Shown here: positions 12,404 through 55,315 of the stretch, piece after piece
Layout of the letters: the number at the start of each line of letters is the position of its first letter
Numbering within the stretch: position 1 is the first letter of the stretch
Assembly: GCF_901709675.1 (NCBI RefSeq)
Contig: NC_051100.1
Location: 5,952,001-6,016,000 of the forward strand
Source of the DNA: Syngnathus acus
Lineage: Eukaryota > Chordata > Actinopteri > Syngnathiformes > Syngnathidae
Direction of reading: 5' to 3'
DNA: 64,000 bases
Made by a program: the position numbers and the translations under genes
Notes under the pieces: model-generated
What the model saw: only the letters and a program-made list of their open reading frames with translations
Told to the model about the DNA's origin: nothing
The model's database searches: none

Positions 12404-12779
12404 TGTAAATAATAAAAATGAACTCTTGAATATAAAACATACACGTCAGTAGAGCCACATCTGTTATACAAACAAGAACCGTTGCAGTGAATACTTCTCC
12501 ATCTTTCATCTAGCGTCATCGTTTGGGTTCGGGGAGCCATGGGCTGTAAACAATCAGTATTCCAGGAATAATACTGACAAAGGAAAGGGCAGTCGGCCAC
12601 GCTGCCAAGTTTTTCAACACAAACATTTTGCAACATAGGTCTGTAAAGTCAGATTCTTCATTGGCTTTAGGAGTCCGGTCCTCACCGAAACAGGAGGAGA
12701 GGGATTCTTCAAAGGAAAAACTAGTATTTCTAAAATTTTCCTTTAACAACTTAGAGAGTGGGTCGAGAAAGGCCTTTTA

Positions 12780-12797
12780 GCACGCCCCCTGTGGCTC
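12780..12797 (-). promoter_or_regulatory. CTCF-like motif
   Basis: The minus strand reads CCACAGGGGGCGTGC, a strong match to the CTCF core, lying inside the rims1 3' UTR. Confidence 0.35.
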
Positions 12798-14426
12798 AGA
12801 ACCGCTCAGCAGCTTGAGTTCAGCAAAGGGTGCACATTCCTCTCTCAGGAAAAACAAACAAAACAACAGGAATGTTTACGTGTCACTGACATTTCTCTCG
12901 TTAATATCGTCTCATTATTTTCTATGTACAAGGTGTGCATGTGTGTATTGGAGACAGGCAGATACACTTTTTCTATATTCATATATATATATATCTATCT
13001 TTATAATTTCTCTCAAACTCTTAAAAGTACTTCATATACATGTAACTGTTTTTCACACATTCTCTATTGGTCTGGAGCCCGACAAAGTGACATGACAGTT
13101 ACATCCTCATCATCACCCACCGGGGTCTCAGCTATGCTCCGTACTACAGAACAGCGCTGTCGTTCAAAGGGCTTGAAAGAAAAATAGAAACAATGACATT
13201 TTACCGTGGAGAATTCCTGATATGAATATTTCGACCCAGAGTGGAAGGTGTGGCCCGGGTGGAGTCGGCCCGTTATCGGGGCCGGGGGGATGGCTTGGCT
13301 TTTCTCGGTTTGTATTCATATTCAGTACAAGCAAACTGTACAAGAACATGCAACATACAAGCTGGCCTAAAATTATGTAAAACTAAGACACGTCCTATCT
13401 CTCTTTTTAAAACCTTTTTTTTTAAGAATTGACTAACATTCATGTCATTGACATTTTCTATTAAAAAAAAGACAAGGAAGAGATCAAAACAAAAATGACA
13501 TTAAAGTAAAAAAACAAAAACAAACGTGCATGCAGCTGGGCGTCGGACAGGGCATCCCAAGATCATGCTGCTCCCTTTAACAGGTGAAACAGAACGGGGC
13601 GCGGGGGTTCCGATTACGTTGTTTGGACAACCTGATAGTGGCCTTTGCTCAAAAGCGTTGTTCTAAAACGGTTAAAAAAAATACAAAGAGTTTGCACCAC
13701 ACGGTCCCGGAACTCTTGACTAAACAAAGACAAAAAAAACCCATTTCAAATCAAATATACAATGCACATATGGAATTTGGCCTCTTTTTCCTTTTGTTCA
13801 GACAAAGAGCAAAACTCATTTGTCTCTATCATACTGTCATAGAAGACTCAAGCTTTTCTTGTGCTTGCTTTCATGTCTCACAAGGCTCCTTTAACTTAAA
13901 AGTTAAGTACACCATGCCAAAGAGCAGCCCCTCGTGCTCAGCTACACTTGTACCGCTACCTTGGCAATGCCAATGGAGCAGCCGTTAGTCTGCATGAAAA
14001 CGTGTCAGTTTGAAATGTGACCAACTCCCTCCATTGTTTACAGCACTCCTGACTCGTGAAGGATTCTAATTGGGTGCACAACAATAAAGTTAGACAAAAG
14101 AGATTTTGATCAACAAAGTGAAAAGAAAATCTCCATCTTGGAGGAACAAAGGCAAAGGTTTGCACAAAGAAAAGGCTCAAGTACAGTAGATAAAGAAGTA
14201 AAGGTGTGAGAAATGATTGTCAGACTCTGACTCAGCTTTGATTGGCTAGATTTTTCCCGCCTGCTCTCTCTGTCACTCTTATTCCCTGTCTCTCCGTCTG
14301 GCTTTTTATTGGTAGACTGAGGTCTTCTTTTCCCGCGGTCACCCTCTGCTCCATTGTGGTCCAATAGTTAGGTTCCTCCGTTTTGTCATTTAAGAGTTTT
14401 TGAACATTTGACGGTCATCACGGTCA

Positions 14427-44917
<30,491 letters not shown>

Positions 44918-45640
44918 CTTGCCGACCACCACCCTCCTCTTCCTTCCCCTCGATTGGGATCACGAAAACCCGCTGGCGGAGCCCACGGATCACGACATGG
45001 CCCGCGGATGAAGCAGTCTAAGGAGCGACTGATGCGGAGTTCCCATGGCGGTTGGGGGGGAGGCACCCGGCGCGGCAGCGGCGAGGGCGGCGGCGGCGGC
45101 GGTGTGATAGTAGCTATGACAGCGATGGTGGTTGTGGTAGCGCCAATGTTCACGATTGACGTTATTGCCTCTCCTTTTCCCTCTTGTAGCTCCGGTGTCG
45201 AACCCCCACCCCCCCTCCCACCCGCCCGCCTTTCCCCTCCACCACCTCCGTTTCACGGGGAGCCCATTTCTCCGGCGGTCGGTGCGGACTATGGCACACG
45301 GGGATGATCCTGGTTCCGGCCGAGCAAAGGAGAGGGAGGTAGCGACGGAAGGCGGTCTCCGCTCGACCACTGGCCTGGCTGCGTCGCTGCAAGGCGAGGC
45401 AGACACTTCTTGCTGATGCTGATGCTGATGCTGATGTCAAGGAGACAGAGCCGTCAATGGGACCGCAGCCCCTCGAGCGCGTTCACTTCTTTTGCAGCAG
45501 GAACGCGCCGCCCTAATTTGAGAATGGGGGGCTCCGCTCGCCGGGAAAATGCGCGCTCACGGCAGCCTGTCGCACGTATCAAAATAAAGGGTATCCTCAG
45601 GGGCGAGATATCAGGTTTTCCCGTCCCCAGTTGACAATTA
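44918..45640 (-). promoter_or_regulatory. rims1: rims1 5' GC-rich island (5' UTR and promoter)
   Basis: A strongly GC- and CpG-rich block directly upstream of the rims1 ATG, unlike the AT-rich surround. It includes GGCGGC runs near 45085 and a short GATGCT repeat near 45412-45436. The long open frames through it on both strands are explained by GC content; the one in frame with rims1 stops at 44990. The transcription start must lie inside but cannot be fixed. Confidence 0.7.
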
Positions 45641-45859
45641 TCTTACGGCCTAACAGCCTTCAAAACACATGCAAGTGTTTTGTTTTTACTATATTCGGGG
45701 CTCATTTGGACAATGCATGCCTGCGAGATCAACTCAATTCAATAATAACCTTAATCATTTATGTGATTAACTTCATGTAGTATGCTGCTCAATCATCTGC
45801 TGCTCTTTAGACTCCTGTCTCTTTAAGGCTTAAACGTTCCCCGCAAGAGAACACCTTTT

Positions 45860-45895
45860 TCTTATTGGTCAGCTGTACGTATCCTATAAAGGGCC
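45860..45895 (+). promoter_or_regulatory. CCAAT/TATA-like promoter candidate
   Basis: An inverted CCAAT box (ATTGG at 45864), an E-box (CAGCTG) and TATAAAG at about 45885 lie within 35 bp on the plus strand, between the divergent rims1 and asrgl1 genes. It could drive an alternative asrgl1 first exon. No transcript evidence. Confidence 0.25.
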
Positions 45896-45974
45896 GTCAC
45901 ACTATTGAAGATTTCTCTGTCATTTACAGTAAAACTAGCACAACATACTTTGGCTTAGTGCACTTCAACAATTA

Positions 45975-46150
45975 CAGTAAATACCCTCCATCGTGGGTGG
46001 TGCGTTCCTGACCACCCCTGTAATCAGTGAAATCCGCGATATAAAAATCCTCCATTTAAATAGACATGTTTTTGTAGCACTTACGACACTTTGTTTGTAA
46101 AACAGTAATACTGATCCATTCACATAAAAACATGTTTTAGGGTCATGGCA
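45975..46150. mobile_element. Dispersed repeat fragment
   Basis: The phrases GTGCGTTCCTGACCACCCC and GTGAAATCCGCGATATA are typical of a small DNA-element family common in fish and other vertebrates. The ends are not clear. Confidence 0.35.
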
Positions 46151-46434
46151 CCATCGACAGTATACCAGCAGTTTATTTGTGTTCCTTTTTTTACCCTAGA
46201 TGTTCACAACCAGCACTTTATTTTTACTACCAGCAAAAAGTTATAATAAACCTATTGCCATTCATACAACAGAACAGAATAAGTTGTGGCTTCTAATCAG
46301 ATTTGTTCAATGAAACAGACCCAGATTTCACACAATAATTTAATTGGAAAGAAAACATTGGAAGTGAAACACGTGATCATCACTATTTTATTATCCCGTT
46401 GTGACATGTATTTGTTTGGGGTAGTGTTATAGGT

Positions 46435-46455
46435 TCGCCGTTAGGGGGCGCCGTG
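46435..46455 (+). promoter_or_regulatory. CTCF-like motif at asrgl1 5' end
   Basis: CCGTTAGGGGGCGCCGTGC fits the CTCF core and lies just upstream of the likely asrgl1 first exon, between two divergent genes, a common position for CTCF. Confidence 0.4.
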
Positions 46456-46479
46456 CACCTTCCATGTTTGTTTTTATTC

Positions 46480-46594
46480 GCCTGATGGTAGCAGAGAGTA
46501 CCCATTTCATTTTTTGATTTGCTGAGCAAGGCGGAGGAAAGGAAGCGGTTAGTTAACTTGAAGTCGTATCCATATGGTATCAAGAGACCTTTTG
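46480..46594 (+). other. asrgl1: Probable asrgl1 5' (mostly noncoding) exon
   Basis: Sequence ending CAAGAGACCTTTTG is followed by a consensus donor GTAAGTGG at 46595. It contains an ATG at 46574. Joined to the acceptor at 47331-47332, that ATG gives a short upstream frame; joined to the AG two bases later (47335), it reads in frame into asrgl1 and would add ten residues. The 5' end of the exon is a guess. Confidence 0.4.
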
Positions 46595-47343
46595 GTAAGT
46601 GGTTGCTTTTTGTAACATGAAACGTTATAAAAGGTAATAAAGGGTTTCGCAAGCTGGTCACCTGACCCTTTTTACAATACGTATTCGTACTGAAATGTCG
46701 ATTTCTGCATGATTGCCTTCTCTAAAAAGCATTTTTTTCCTGCATTATTATTTGTATTTATAATAAGTGTTTTATGATTGTAGGCGGGCTTTGTTGCTAA
46801 TTTCGATATTTGCAGTCATAACATAAGTATATTGCCACAATTTCTTCCCTTCTTAGTTTGTGATCTGTATTTTAAGGTGAACATCTATTTACGTGGCTTT
46901 TTTTTTTTGTCAGTGATAGCGAGTTGTCTTCGTGTTTGAAAATGCTCTTGCTTTAATTTGTTTTCTGCTGTCTGCTGTTTAGAAGATTAGCCGCAGATAA
47001 GTCGGTTCTGTCTGACTGCATGCTTGTCACAAGAAAATAATGTTTCACTACACATAAACATTAATAGTTTCAGCAAACTTATTATTTCTCTCTCTGACGC
47101 CTCTGAGATGTCAGTTTGTTTTTAAAATGAAAAGTTATTTTCGGTATCATCATTCATTGATTCTCTGCACTGGTTGTCCCCACAAGTGGAGCATATTATC
47201 ATTATCATAAGAATATAATGATCATTATCATCATTTTTGCAAGCTTGTCATCATTTGCTTTGTGTCTGCCTATACTTATACCTGGGCAAGGTATTATGAG
47301 GAAAAATATTAGTTATACCTCATTTTCTGCAGAGGTGATTGCC

Positions 47344-50300
47344 ATGCTTCCTGTCATCGTGGTCCACGGAGGGGCTGGCGTTGTGCCAAATGAAAAGTCA
47401 AAGGAGTCCGCTGCTGGGGTTTGCGCAGCGGCTCGATCCGGGTATGTCATCCTCCAGCGGAGGGGAAGCAGCATGGATGCTGTGGTTGAGGCTGTGACCA
47501 AGATGGAGAATAACCCCAGTTTCAATGCAGGTGAATTGGCAGCAATCTGCAACATTTTGCTCAGTTTTTTTTTTCTGTTTCCCTCAGGTGGTCACAGGGG
47601 ATTTAAAAGTTGAGTGCTCTGAAAAATATTTGGGCAAAATGTTCAGCAAAGGTGAAACTGCCGTCATGCATGGGTCATCTGTGTGGTTATTGCACTGCTG
47701 TGGGCTGGGCACGTTATAAAGACACTAGAGAATGCGTTATTCATTCATGAAGCTATTGCACTGCCAAGATTTTAAACTTACAATCCAATGTAACCCAATT
47801 CTCTTAATTGATCACGTTCCACCCATACGGCAGTGGAGCAACCGATAACTCCGTTAAAGGATGAAAATTGCGATATTGCATAAGTGGAATGCACCAATGG
47901 AAATGTCGGTAGAACAAAATTGTTGATTGTTTGAAAAAATACTGTATACTTATGTGGAAATGAATTCCAAATTAAACTATCAAGCAAAATTAAGGGGAAC
48001 AGGCAGGCTGTGGAGTGGCAAATCTGGAGCTTATTAAAAATTCCTGGTAGAAGAGCCAAATTCCCAAAAATAATGTCCAAAAAGCATAACAATGTGAACG
48101 AAAGGCTGCTATCGTGTGAACTCAACTCTTCAGCATGAACTCACGTGATCTTGTGGTCTCACGGGTGCAGATTTCTGGACACGTACACCTGCATGCATAA
48201 TGTTCATTCATTTGGAGTTGTTCTTTTTTTAGGGTGTGGATCGGTGCTTACCAACAATGGCAATGTGGAAATGGATGCCATTGTGATGGATGGCAAAACA
48301 CTGGCTTGTGGTGCTGTCTCTGCTGTACGCAATATAGCCAACCCTGTGCAGCTAGCGAGACTGGTCATGGAAAAGGTAGATAAACCATCTACAAGGAACG
48401 CTTGAAGTGTTCTTGGTCCTTGCCCAGAAATGATTTTTAGTTGCAACAATCGTTTTTTTTTTTCTAGCGGTGTTATCACGGAATTGGTCATCTTACATGT
48501 CAGTTATTATTAACTAGTCAAATAAGTAGTAGGGTGGCACTTAGTAGAGCCAACTTGAGATTCATTCACTTTTTTATACATACGTTTTATCCAGCTCACG
48601 GACTTCTCTAGGAGGTCAAAAATGAACACAGCTTGATTAAAAAGTATAGAGGATTATTTGTTTCCTTTCTTTTCTGTGGACTCATCTCACCTAATGCTAA
48701 TACAATTATCAGCCAAATTTCAATTAAATGTACCATCAATGTTTTTAAAAATTAAATTTGTAATATTTTCTTTCTTTTTTTTAGACCACACATACTTGTC
48801 TGACAGCTCATGGTGCTAATGAGTTTGCCCGGGCCATGGGTATCCCTGAGGTGCCCCAAGAATCCCTCATCACTAAATACGCCCGAATGCGGTGGGAAAA
48901 AAACCTGGCACCTGATGCCAACCCTGTGGAGTGCCAAATGTAAGTTATGTCATATAATGCCAATTTTAGTCCCTCCGGATCGTTCCATTCCAAACGTTTT
49001 ATTTTTTTGGACTTGATTATAAAACACAAAGCACATTTGACTTTGCTCTGTGTGTTTTCAAAGACACTCAAAGGAGCAGGTCTAGTTTACTGTGTTTGGG
49101 AATTTGGCTGACCATGTTGCATCATGCTGGGACTTGACTGACCCTAAAACCTCTATAATTTGATAGCCTTCCAAGTGTCTTTTCCAAATCTTCTCAAAGT
49201 CTTCAGATGTACAGGTAGTATAAATTGTGCTGTTGCGCAAGTGATATAATGTCGAAGCACAAGCAGACAGATTCTGACAAGCAGCCTTGCAAAATACCAA
49301 GATGATGCAAGAAACTCTTGATATGCTCCAAGAATATTTACACAGATTACACTATTGACGTAACTGACATGTCTTGCATGTTTGCATTTTGCACCAGTTT
49401 ATGTGCTCACTCTAACTTATTTGCATGAACCACACGGAAGACAGTATGCCCTTTTAGCACTTGCAAGTGGAGAAAACGTTCGTCACTGTGCATACAGCGA
49501 TGTTCGAACGAAGTCTTATTTAGGCCTCCTGCGAGAGCATATTTATTGAGAGAAACAGGATAGGTTTGGTGAACCCCCAGCTTCTGGTCAAATCAGAGCA
49601 GGGAGTGTTTTAAGACGTTGGGAGAAACAGAACAAAGCAGAGGATGCAACCACTTTATTTTACTGCGTTGTGAGAACAGGACAAGTTTGGTTTATCATTA
49701 TAGTCTACATTCCAACATAATCATACGATCAAAATAATCTATCAACCCTAACATTTTACCTTGATCAATATTTGCTATCCTGTTTGTTTAGGCGTCTGGT
49801 ATTTGCATGTTTTCGTTTCGTTGCGCCAACAAAGATAATGAGAAAGTGATGACGTGTGTGTGTGTGTGTGTGGGGGGGGGGGGGGGTATTCTGAGTATTT
49901 TGCAGCCTACTAGTGTGTAATTATAGTTACTGTATCAATAAATATACCTTTTTGTCTGTGGTGTTTATTTGTGCTGCTTTATTCACTTATTTATTCACTA
50001 CAGAATACAACAACTTTTTATTTACATTCTTATGACCAATAAGGGAAGACTTTAACATTACATGGTTTGTTCTGATGCTATGTGGAATTGTTGGGCCTTC
50101 AGTGATGACTTAAGAGACCTATCCTCCTATTAATACCACAACTGTCATGTCAGTATTTTACAAAATAATACACAAAATCTCTATAATTGCATTATAGAGA
50201 GAGAGAGGGAGCGAGAGGCATCTCACGTATTTGGGATCAATACCAATAAAACCCTTTATCTTCCTCCAAACCAATATGTTTTGGAGCAGTTCCTAATCGA

Positions 50301-51369
50301 TATGTATCTAATAATATGACAAAAACATGAACATTGTAAACAAAATACATTATTCTTACAAGAGATTTTTTTTCAAACTATTTTCGCCTCTATAAATTGG
50401 CTACAAAATGCACAAAAATTACGATTCGTGGGGAAAAAAAGACTTGGACTACATTTGGACAAGATATCCCGCCTGACAATGCAAAGCAGCCTGAAATCAT
50501 GTTTTCTTGTGTAGGGGAAAGATGGGCACCGTTGGAGCTGTGGCAGTTGACATTGAAGGCAATGTAGCATGCGCTACTTCCACTGGTGGGATTCTGAACA
50601 AGATGGAAGGACGTGTCGGTGACACACCTTGCATTGGTTAGTCTTCCGATCAGTAATGAAGTTATAATGAGGTGTTACAGGTTTTCTTTAACAAGGAAGG
50701 ACAAAGGGTAGAGGAAACAATTCATGTACTGGTATATACTATCACAAAACAATAAATAAAAATAGAAGTTTGTTCTTTGTATGTGAATGCTATGCAAATA
50801 AATTTACAACAAGGCTTCATTTGCCCACAATTGCATAATACTAAAAAGAGAACAAGTGTGAGTATTGTAATGTTTTTTTGTGTGACAGGATGTGGAGGCT
50901 TTGCTGATAATCAGGTGGGAGCTGTGTCAACCACTGGCCACGGAGAGGCCATTATGAAGGTTACTCTGGCCAGACTCATCCTGTTTCACATGGAGCAAGG
51001 TACTGAAATACATACATGCTCATCCATATGCACAAAGACATTTATTTGAAACAAAATATATATTTGTGTTAACGTAAATACTCATCACTCAATACTCTGT
51101 CTAAAATGTTCCAAACTTAAAAGCTCAGCATGTATATAGGTAAACTGTCATACTCAGGTCAGTCAGTGGAGGCAGCCTCTGACTTGGGCCTGGCCTACAT
51201 GAAGTCAAGAGTTCAGGGATTGGGTGGAGTGGTGACTGTGGATCCACAGGGTCAGTGGGCTGCTCGCTTCAGCAGTCTTCAAATGGCCTGGGCTGCAGCA
51301 CAAAAGGATACCCTACACTATGGCTTGTACACCGGGGAAAACCTTACCCAAGGCATTGATGAACCTTGA
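47344..51369 (+). CDS. asrgl1: Isoaspartyl peptidase / L-asparaginase (ASRGL1), 6 coding exons
   Basis: An N-terminal nucleophile hydrolase that releases isoaspartyl residues from dipeptides and hydrolyses L-asparagine, in the cytosol. Coding exons: 47344-47530, 48233-48375, 48785-48939, 50515-50636, 50889-50999, 51158-51369. All have GT-AG boundaries and matching phases and total 930 nt (309 residues; human 308). Seen motifs are IVVHGGAG near the start, [19 protein letters not shown], the autocleavage site GTVGAVAVD with the catalytic Thr at residue 167 (codon 50528-50530), [20 protein letters not shown] and [15 protein letters not shown], which complete the substrate pocket. The ATG at 47344 follows an acceptor at 47331-47332 and matches the family start; the open frame extending back to 47218 is intronic. 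It is divergent from rims1. In human, ASRGL1 is not next to RIMS1. Confidence 0.93.
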
Positions 51370-51815
51370 TGAGAGACAACACACCACTCAGGGAGGTTTG
51401 CTGATTTTATTTCTTTGTTTAAAATCAAAAAGTTATCCATCCATTCATCACTATATTTTTGGAGTGTCGTTGGGGAAGTTACATGGGTACACAATGAACG
51501 TACACTGCCAAACAGCCTTTAAAGGTTAGCATCAACACCACTGTATGGATGAGTTTGTAATGAAATATTTCATGATATAATTTGATGGCAATCTCGTTTC
51601 TGTTAGTGATTATGATTAATTTTGCAGCTAATCATGTTGATGTGGTTCCTGTTTGTAGCCACTAGAGGGTGCTATTGTAAATGAAACACCGTAAAATGGG
51701 AAGTGGGTCGACAATACAATATTTTCGATACTTGTCCCAGTCTGTATATTAATGACATGAAGTGTGTTATTACGTCAGATTGCAAAAAAATAAAATATTT
51801 TGAGGGATTTTTTTC
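51370..51815 (+). other. asrgl1: asrgl1 3' UTR with poly(A) signal
   Basis: From the TGA at 51367-51369 to an AATAAA at about 51789-51794. It includes a CTCF-like CCACTAGAGGGTGCT at 51659-51673. Cleavage is expected 10-30 nt past the signal. Confidence 0.55.
51658..51674 (+). promoter_or_regulatory. CTCF-like motif
   Basis: CCACTAGAGGGTGCT matches the CTCF core on the plus strand, in the asrgl1 3' UTR. Confidence 0.3.
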
Positions 51816-52439
51816 CTTCATGGTGTTTTTGTTGTAATTGTTTGACAACATTGATAGTCAATAGGCCCATATATTACAGTGGCCTTTTTTTCCACTCTCT
51901 TGTTTTTATCTATTGTTTTGAGTAGCAACAATATCGGGAAGTAAAAGCAGATAAAATACAGGCAGGCCACACTAAACCTCTGGTTTATTGACTCGTGTTT
52001 ACACTGAAAGCATCAGTAAAATGTGGGGATTAGTTGACACTGACAGCAGTGGTGACCTACAGACTATATACCACTAACTGTTCACACACAACATGTAAGC
52101 TATGAGCGCACACTTAATTAAGTAGCCTTAACTGAGACTTATTTTACCATGATGAATCAATAAGATTCATTCATTCTTTCATTAAAAGGTTAATGTTGAG
52201 GTTGAAAACCTTCGGAATAAAGTGAATAAAATACTGTGGTGCAGAATCTTGTGTAGCTCAAATCTATTTACTAAAATGTCTTGAATTTCTGCAATTCAAT
52301 TCTAAAAACGCTAAAATTATTTCGGATTGCATTATAGGAATATTCATCTTTATTTATTTTTAATATTAGAGTCTTCACGAATCTGAAGTACACCTGTCTC
52401 TTAAACGAGACTTTTGGGGTCATTTCGTGTCCAACCGAT

Positions 52440-52720
52440 GAGTTTGTTACGTGCGGCAGCCCTACCGGAAGTAGCTTCAAGTTAAATCTAACTTGCCTAA
52501 CAGGAAAAGCGCATTAATTAAAAAAAATAAAAGCAAACTGTATACGAAGATTTACCATAGCATCTAAATTTGCAGAATTAACATATGACATTTTGATGGA
52601 TGAATAAACTTTCCTTGATTCTTATAGTTTCATCCCCGTGCAATTTATAAAACCAAACATTTTATTTTGACGACAACCACGTCAACCGGAAGCTGCATAG
52701 CTTCGAAGCTAACATTGCTC
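52440..52720 (+). promoter_or_regulatory. Candidate promoter of the mir-30 host transcript
   Basis: Two ETS-type sites, ACCGGAAGTAG near 52465 and AACCGGAAGCTGC near 52684, sit in a locally GC-richer TATA-less block upstream of a consensus donor at 53130. This is the arrangement of many broadly active vertebrate promoters. It lies downstream of asrgl1 and upstream of the miR-30 hairpins on the same strand. Confidence 0.35.
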
Positions 52721-55089
52721 ATGGTGCAAAGAACGCTAACTAGACACCGGTAGGAAAGAAGGGGCAGGACGCCTTTCACTCTTGCACCTACATAAACCTT
52801 TGGCAGTTTAGACCACAAGATTTCCGATAAAACGCTGGATTAGGGTAAAACGTGATGTAAAAATCTTTTAAAGTCATCCGGAAAATTCAACTTAAGGACG
52901 CGACAAAAAAAAACAGTTCATCCTTCAACGGTGGAGTTTTGAAGGACAAGTGACGGACAGCTTTGACAGAAGACCGAAGTTCGCCTTTGAACCTTAAATA
53001 TGTTTTTACGTTAATATCGCTTTCAAATAACCCTTTTAAAGGAATGGAAACTGTAGTATCATCCCGTTATGTACACTAAAGCAAAGCTGCTCCGCTGTCC
53101 CAACTGTTGTCGGTGAAGAAGTAATCATGGTGAGTAAACGTTGCCTCCGGAATTGGTACTTAACACTCAGTTCGTTTAACTGTTTGTTTGTTGTAATAAT
53201 AATAATGACAATACTCATCTTAATAATAATATACAGTATTCACTTTTTAGTTCATGTTACATAGTATGTCGTCATGTTGTATTCATTAAATTTTTGCTGT
53301 CTAGTAAATGGGTTGATTTGACGAACTATATTGTACATTTTGCAAAATACATTTCTAATTTGGTTGTTATTGGGTTAAAAAAACTGGTTGTTTATCACCT
53401 TTTATGTATTTTTTTATGGATGTTCTCGTTAGGCTAGTTTGTCTTGTAATTGATTGCCTGTGGCTTTATTTCAAAAGATCACTGCAATATTTTTCCAGGT
53501 AAGGAACCAAATCAGAGGGTTGCCTGTTAATTTCTCTTCTCTTTCCTCCCTTGGGACTATGGCTGCTTTGGTTCCCACCCAGCCAAATAAGAATTTGGAA
53601 GAAGCAGGGACGGAACTGTACTAGTATAATCCCCCAAAGACCAAACTGAAGCTCAGTCAAGAGAACTGCCTACTTGGGACAGTTACACCATTTCAGATAT
53701 TGTTCAGCGGAACCTAATGCATAACCATCAACATTGCAGTTCTGTTAAAAGTCACATCGCTTTTAATCTTCATGTGGTGTACAGTTAATACTCACAGGCA
53801 CTTCTTAACTTCAGTGCAATTAATTACAGTTTGACTGTGTTTGCATGTGTGTGCTGGGTTGTTTGTGTTGATTCAGAGCTCTGGGCCTCTGTGTTTGAGG
53901 AGGGGTCTCCGGCCTAGCTGAGTTGACCTCAGTGTTGCCATGGAAATGACAAGAGTCACTTCCCGAATTCTCAGCCCATCCCAGAGTGCATTTGCCATGG
54001 AGAATGAAAAGAGTAGTGAGGTGAATTCTATTTCAGTTGCCTTATCCATAGCCTAAAAATGTAACAAATGAGCATTGCTAAATAGGAGGCTAGTTGAAAG
54101 GTAGAATACCCCAAAAAAATCCATTCACAATTTTGGTGTCTCATTTTTCTGACTATCTGTCTTTTATAGCAATTTAATCAAATCACCTTGGAGCTCCAGT
54201 TTTGCTTTTAATGACCAAGGATGTTTCTTTTTGCTTAAAAAAAGGTAACATTTCTATTGAAATATTTGAAAGTACTAAATTTAAAAAAAGAAAACAATTA
54301 CTGGGTAATTTTTCTAACCACACTTTTTAGTATTGACTGTTTAGGGGACACTGTAGAGTTTTTTTTTTGCAAGGTATCCAAAGGAAGTCAAGGAACATTA
54401 ACCTGCTTTGTAATCCTTTAGAAGTTAACGGTGTTAATAATCACAATTCTGGTTACACAGGCCACCAGCTCTGTTAGTATTCAGGAAGCTGTTTGGAATA
54501 TCCGGTGGCCTGTTAAATTGCTGACATGGACTGGGTGTCAAGACAAGGTCAACTTGTCAAGGGTGGAAAACTGAGTGAAGAAAGAAAGGAGGCTTTTCAC
54601 TGATAAAGAATGGAAACTTTGAATCAATCTCATAAAGGCCAAGGCTAAATGTCGAAACATTTTTCTTAATATAAAAGTTTTGGACCTCAGGTGGTATTAC
54701 AGTGTAGTGTCTGTATTTGGAGTCATACGTTGACATTATATCAATATATTACTGGAATGATCAGTAACCAACTAGAACAATAATGAATGAATACAATGCG
54801 GTATTTTTGTGAGTTGTTTCAAGTGCTCACTTTTTAAAGATAAGTAGAAGTGTACAGGGAGTCATAATGCTCTTGCATACCCTTAGGCTTAATTGTGGAA
54901 AGTCATGCTGTTGACATCAAGGCCATTCCAGGAAGCCTGTAAATGTAAAACCCACTAAGCTGAGCTGTAACCAACAGAATGGAGGTTTTGTGTCTTACTA
55001 CAAGAAATCAAGTTCCCAAGTTACCAATTACATTTTTGTAAAAAAGAAAAGTCCATGTTTTTGTTCTATATGTGTTATTGGCACTTTTG

Positions 55090-55315
55090 CACAACCGTTC
55101 GTCTCATAGTCCGGTGCGGCTTATCTATGGATTCTTTATGATTTTTATGACATTGGGAAATTATTTGTTTGTTTAATACAGGTAATAGAAATTCAATTCA
55201 AGCATTCAATTCAAAACAACTACGGCTTATCGTCCGATGCTACTTATATATGAACATAACAGAATTTTCCCTAATTTTAACTGGTGCGCCTTATAGTCCT
55301 GAATTTACGGTAGTC
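55090..55315. mobile_element. Non-autonomous DNA element fragment
   Basis: It starts near CATAGTCCGGTGCGGCTTAT and ends CTGGTGCGCCTTATAGTCC followed by TTTACGGTA. These phrases mark a widespread vertebrate non-autonomous DNA element. About 225 bp, noncoding. Confidence 0.5.

Larger units (their letters stand above)
12375..14426 (-). other. rims1: rims1 3' untranslated region
   Basis: It begins just after the rims1 stop codon. The minus-strand sequence runs about 2 kb without recognisable coding sequence to an AATAAA signal at 12398-12403. The 133-residue frame at 12235-12636 overlaps this end and shows no recognisable family. The exact cleavage site is inferred. Confidence 0.55.

Noticed and set aside
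12235-12636. 133-residue minus-strand open frame
   Set aside because: It spans the rims1 poly(A) signal and 3' UTR end and has no recognisable family or splice context.
44990-45406. 138-residue open frame in phase with rims1 exon 1
   Set aside because: It stops at 44990-44992, upstream of the rims1 ATG, and lies in the GC-rich 5' island, where low stop-codon density makes long frames expected.
47218-47343. N-terminal extension of asrgl1 from an ATG at 47218
   Set aside because: The frame is open but crosses the acceptor TTTTCTGCAG at 47331-47332. The predicted hydrophobic Ile-rich stretch is intronic, and the family begins at the HGG motif close to 47344.
53941-54053. Short plus-strand frame starting MEMTRVTSRILSPSQS, a possible coding exon of a gene in the mir-30 interval
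   Set aside because: It is only about 37 codons to a stop, has no recognised family, and the GTGAAT after AGTGAG is a poor donor. It may be part of the noncoding host transcript.
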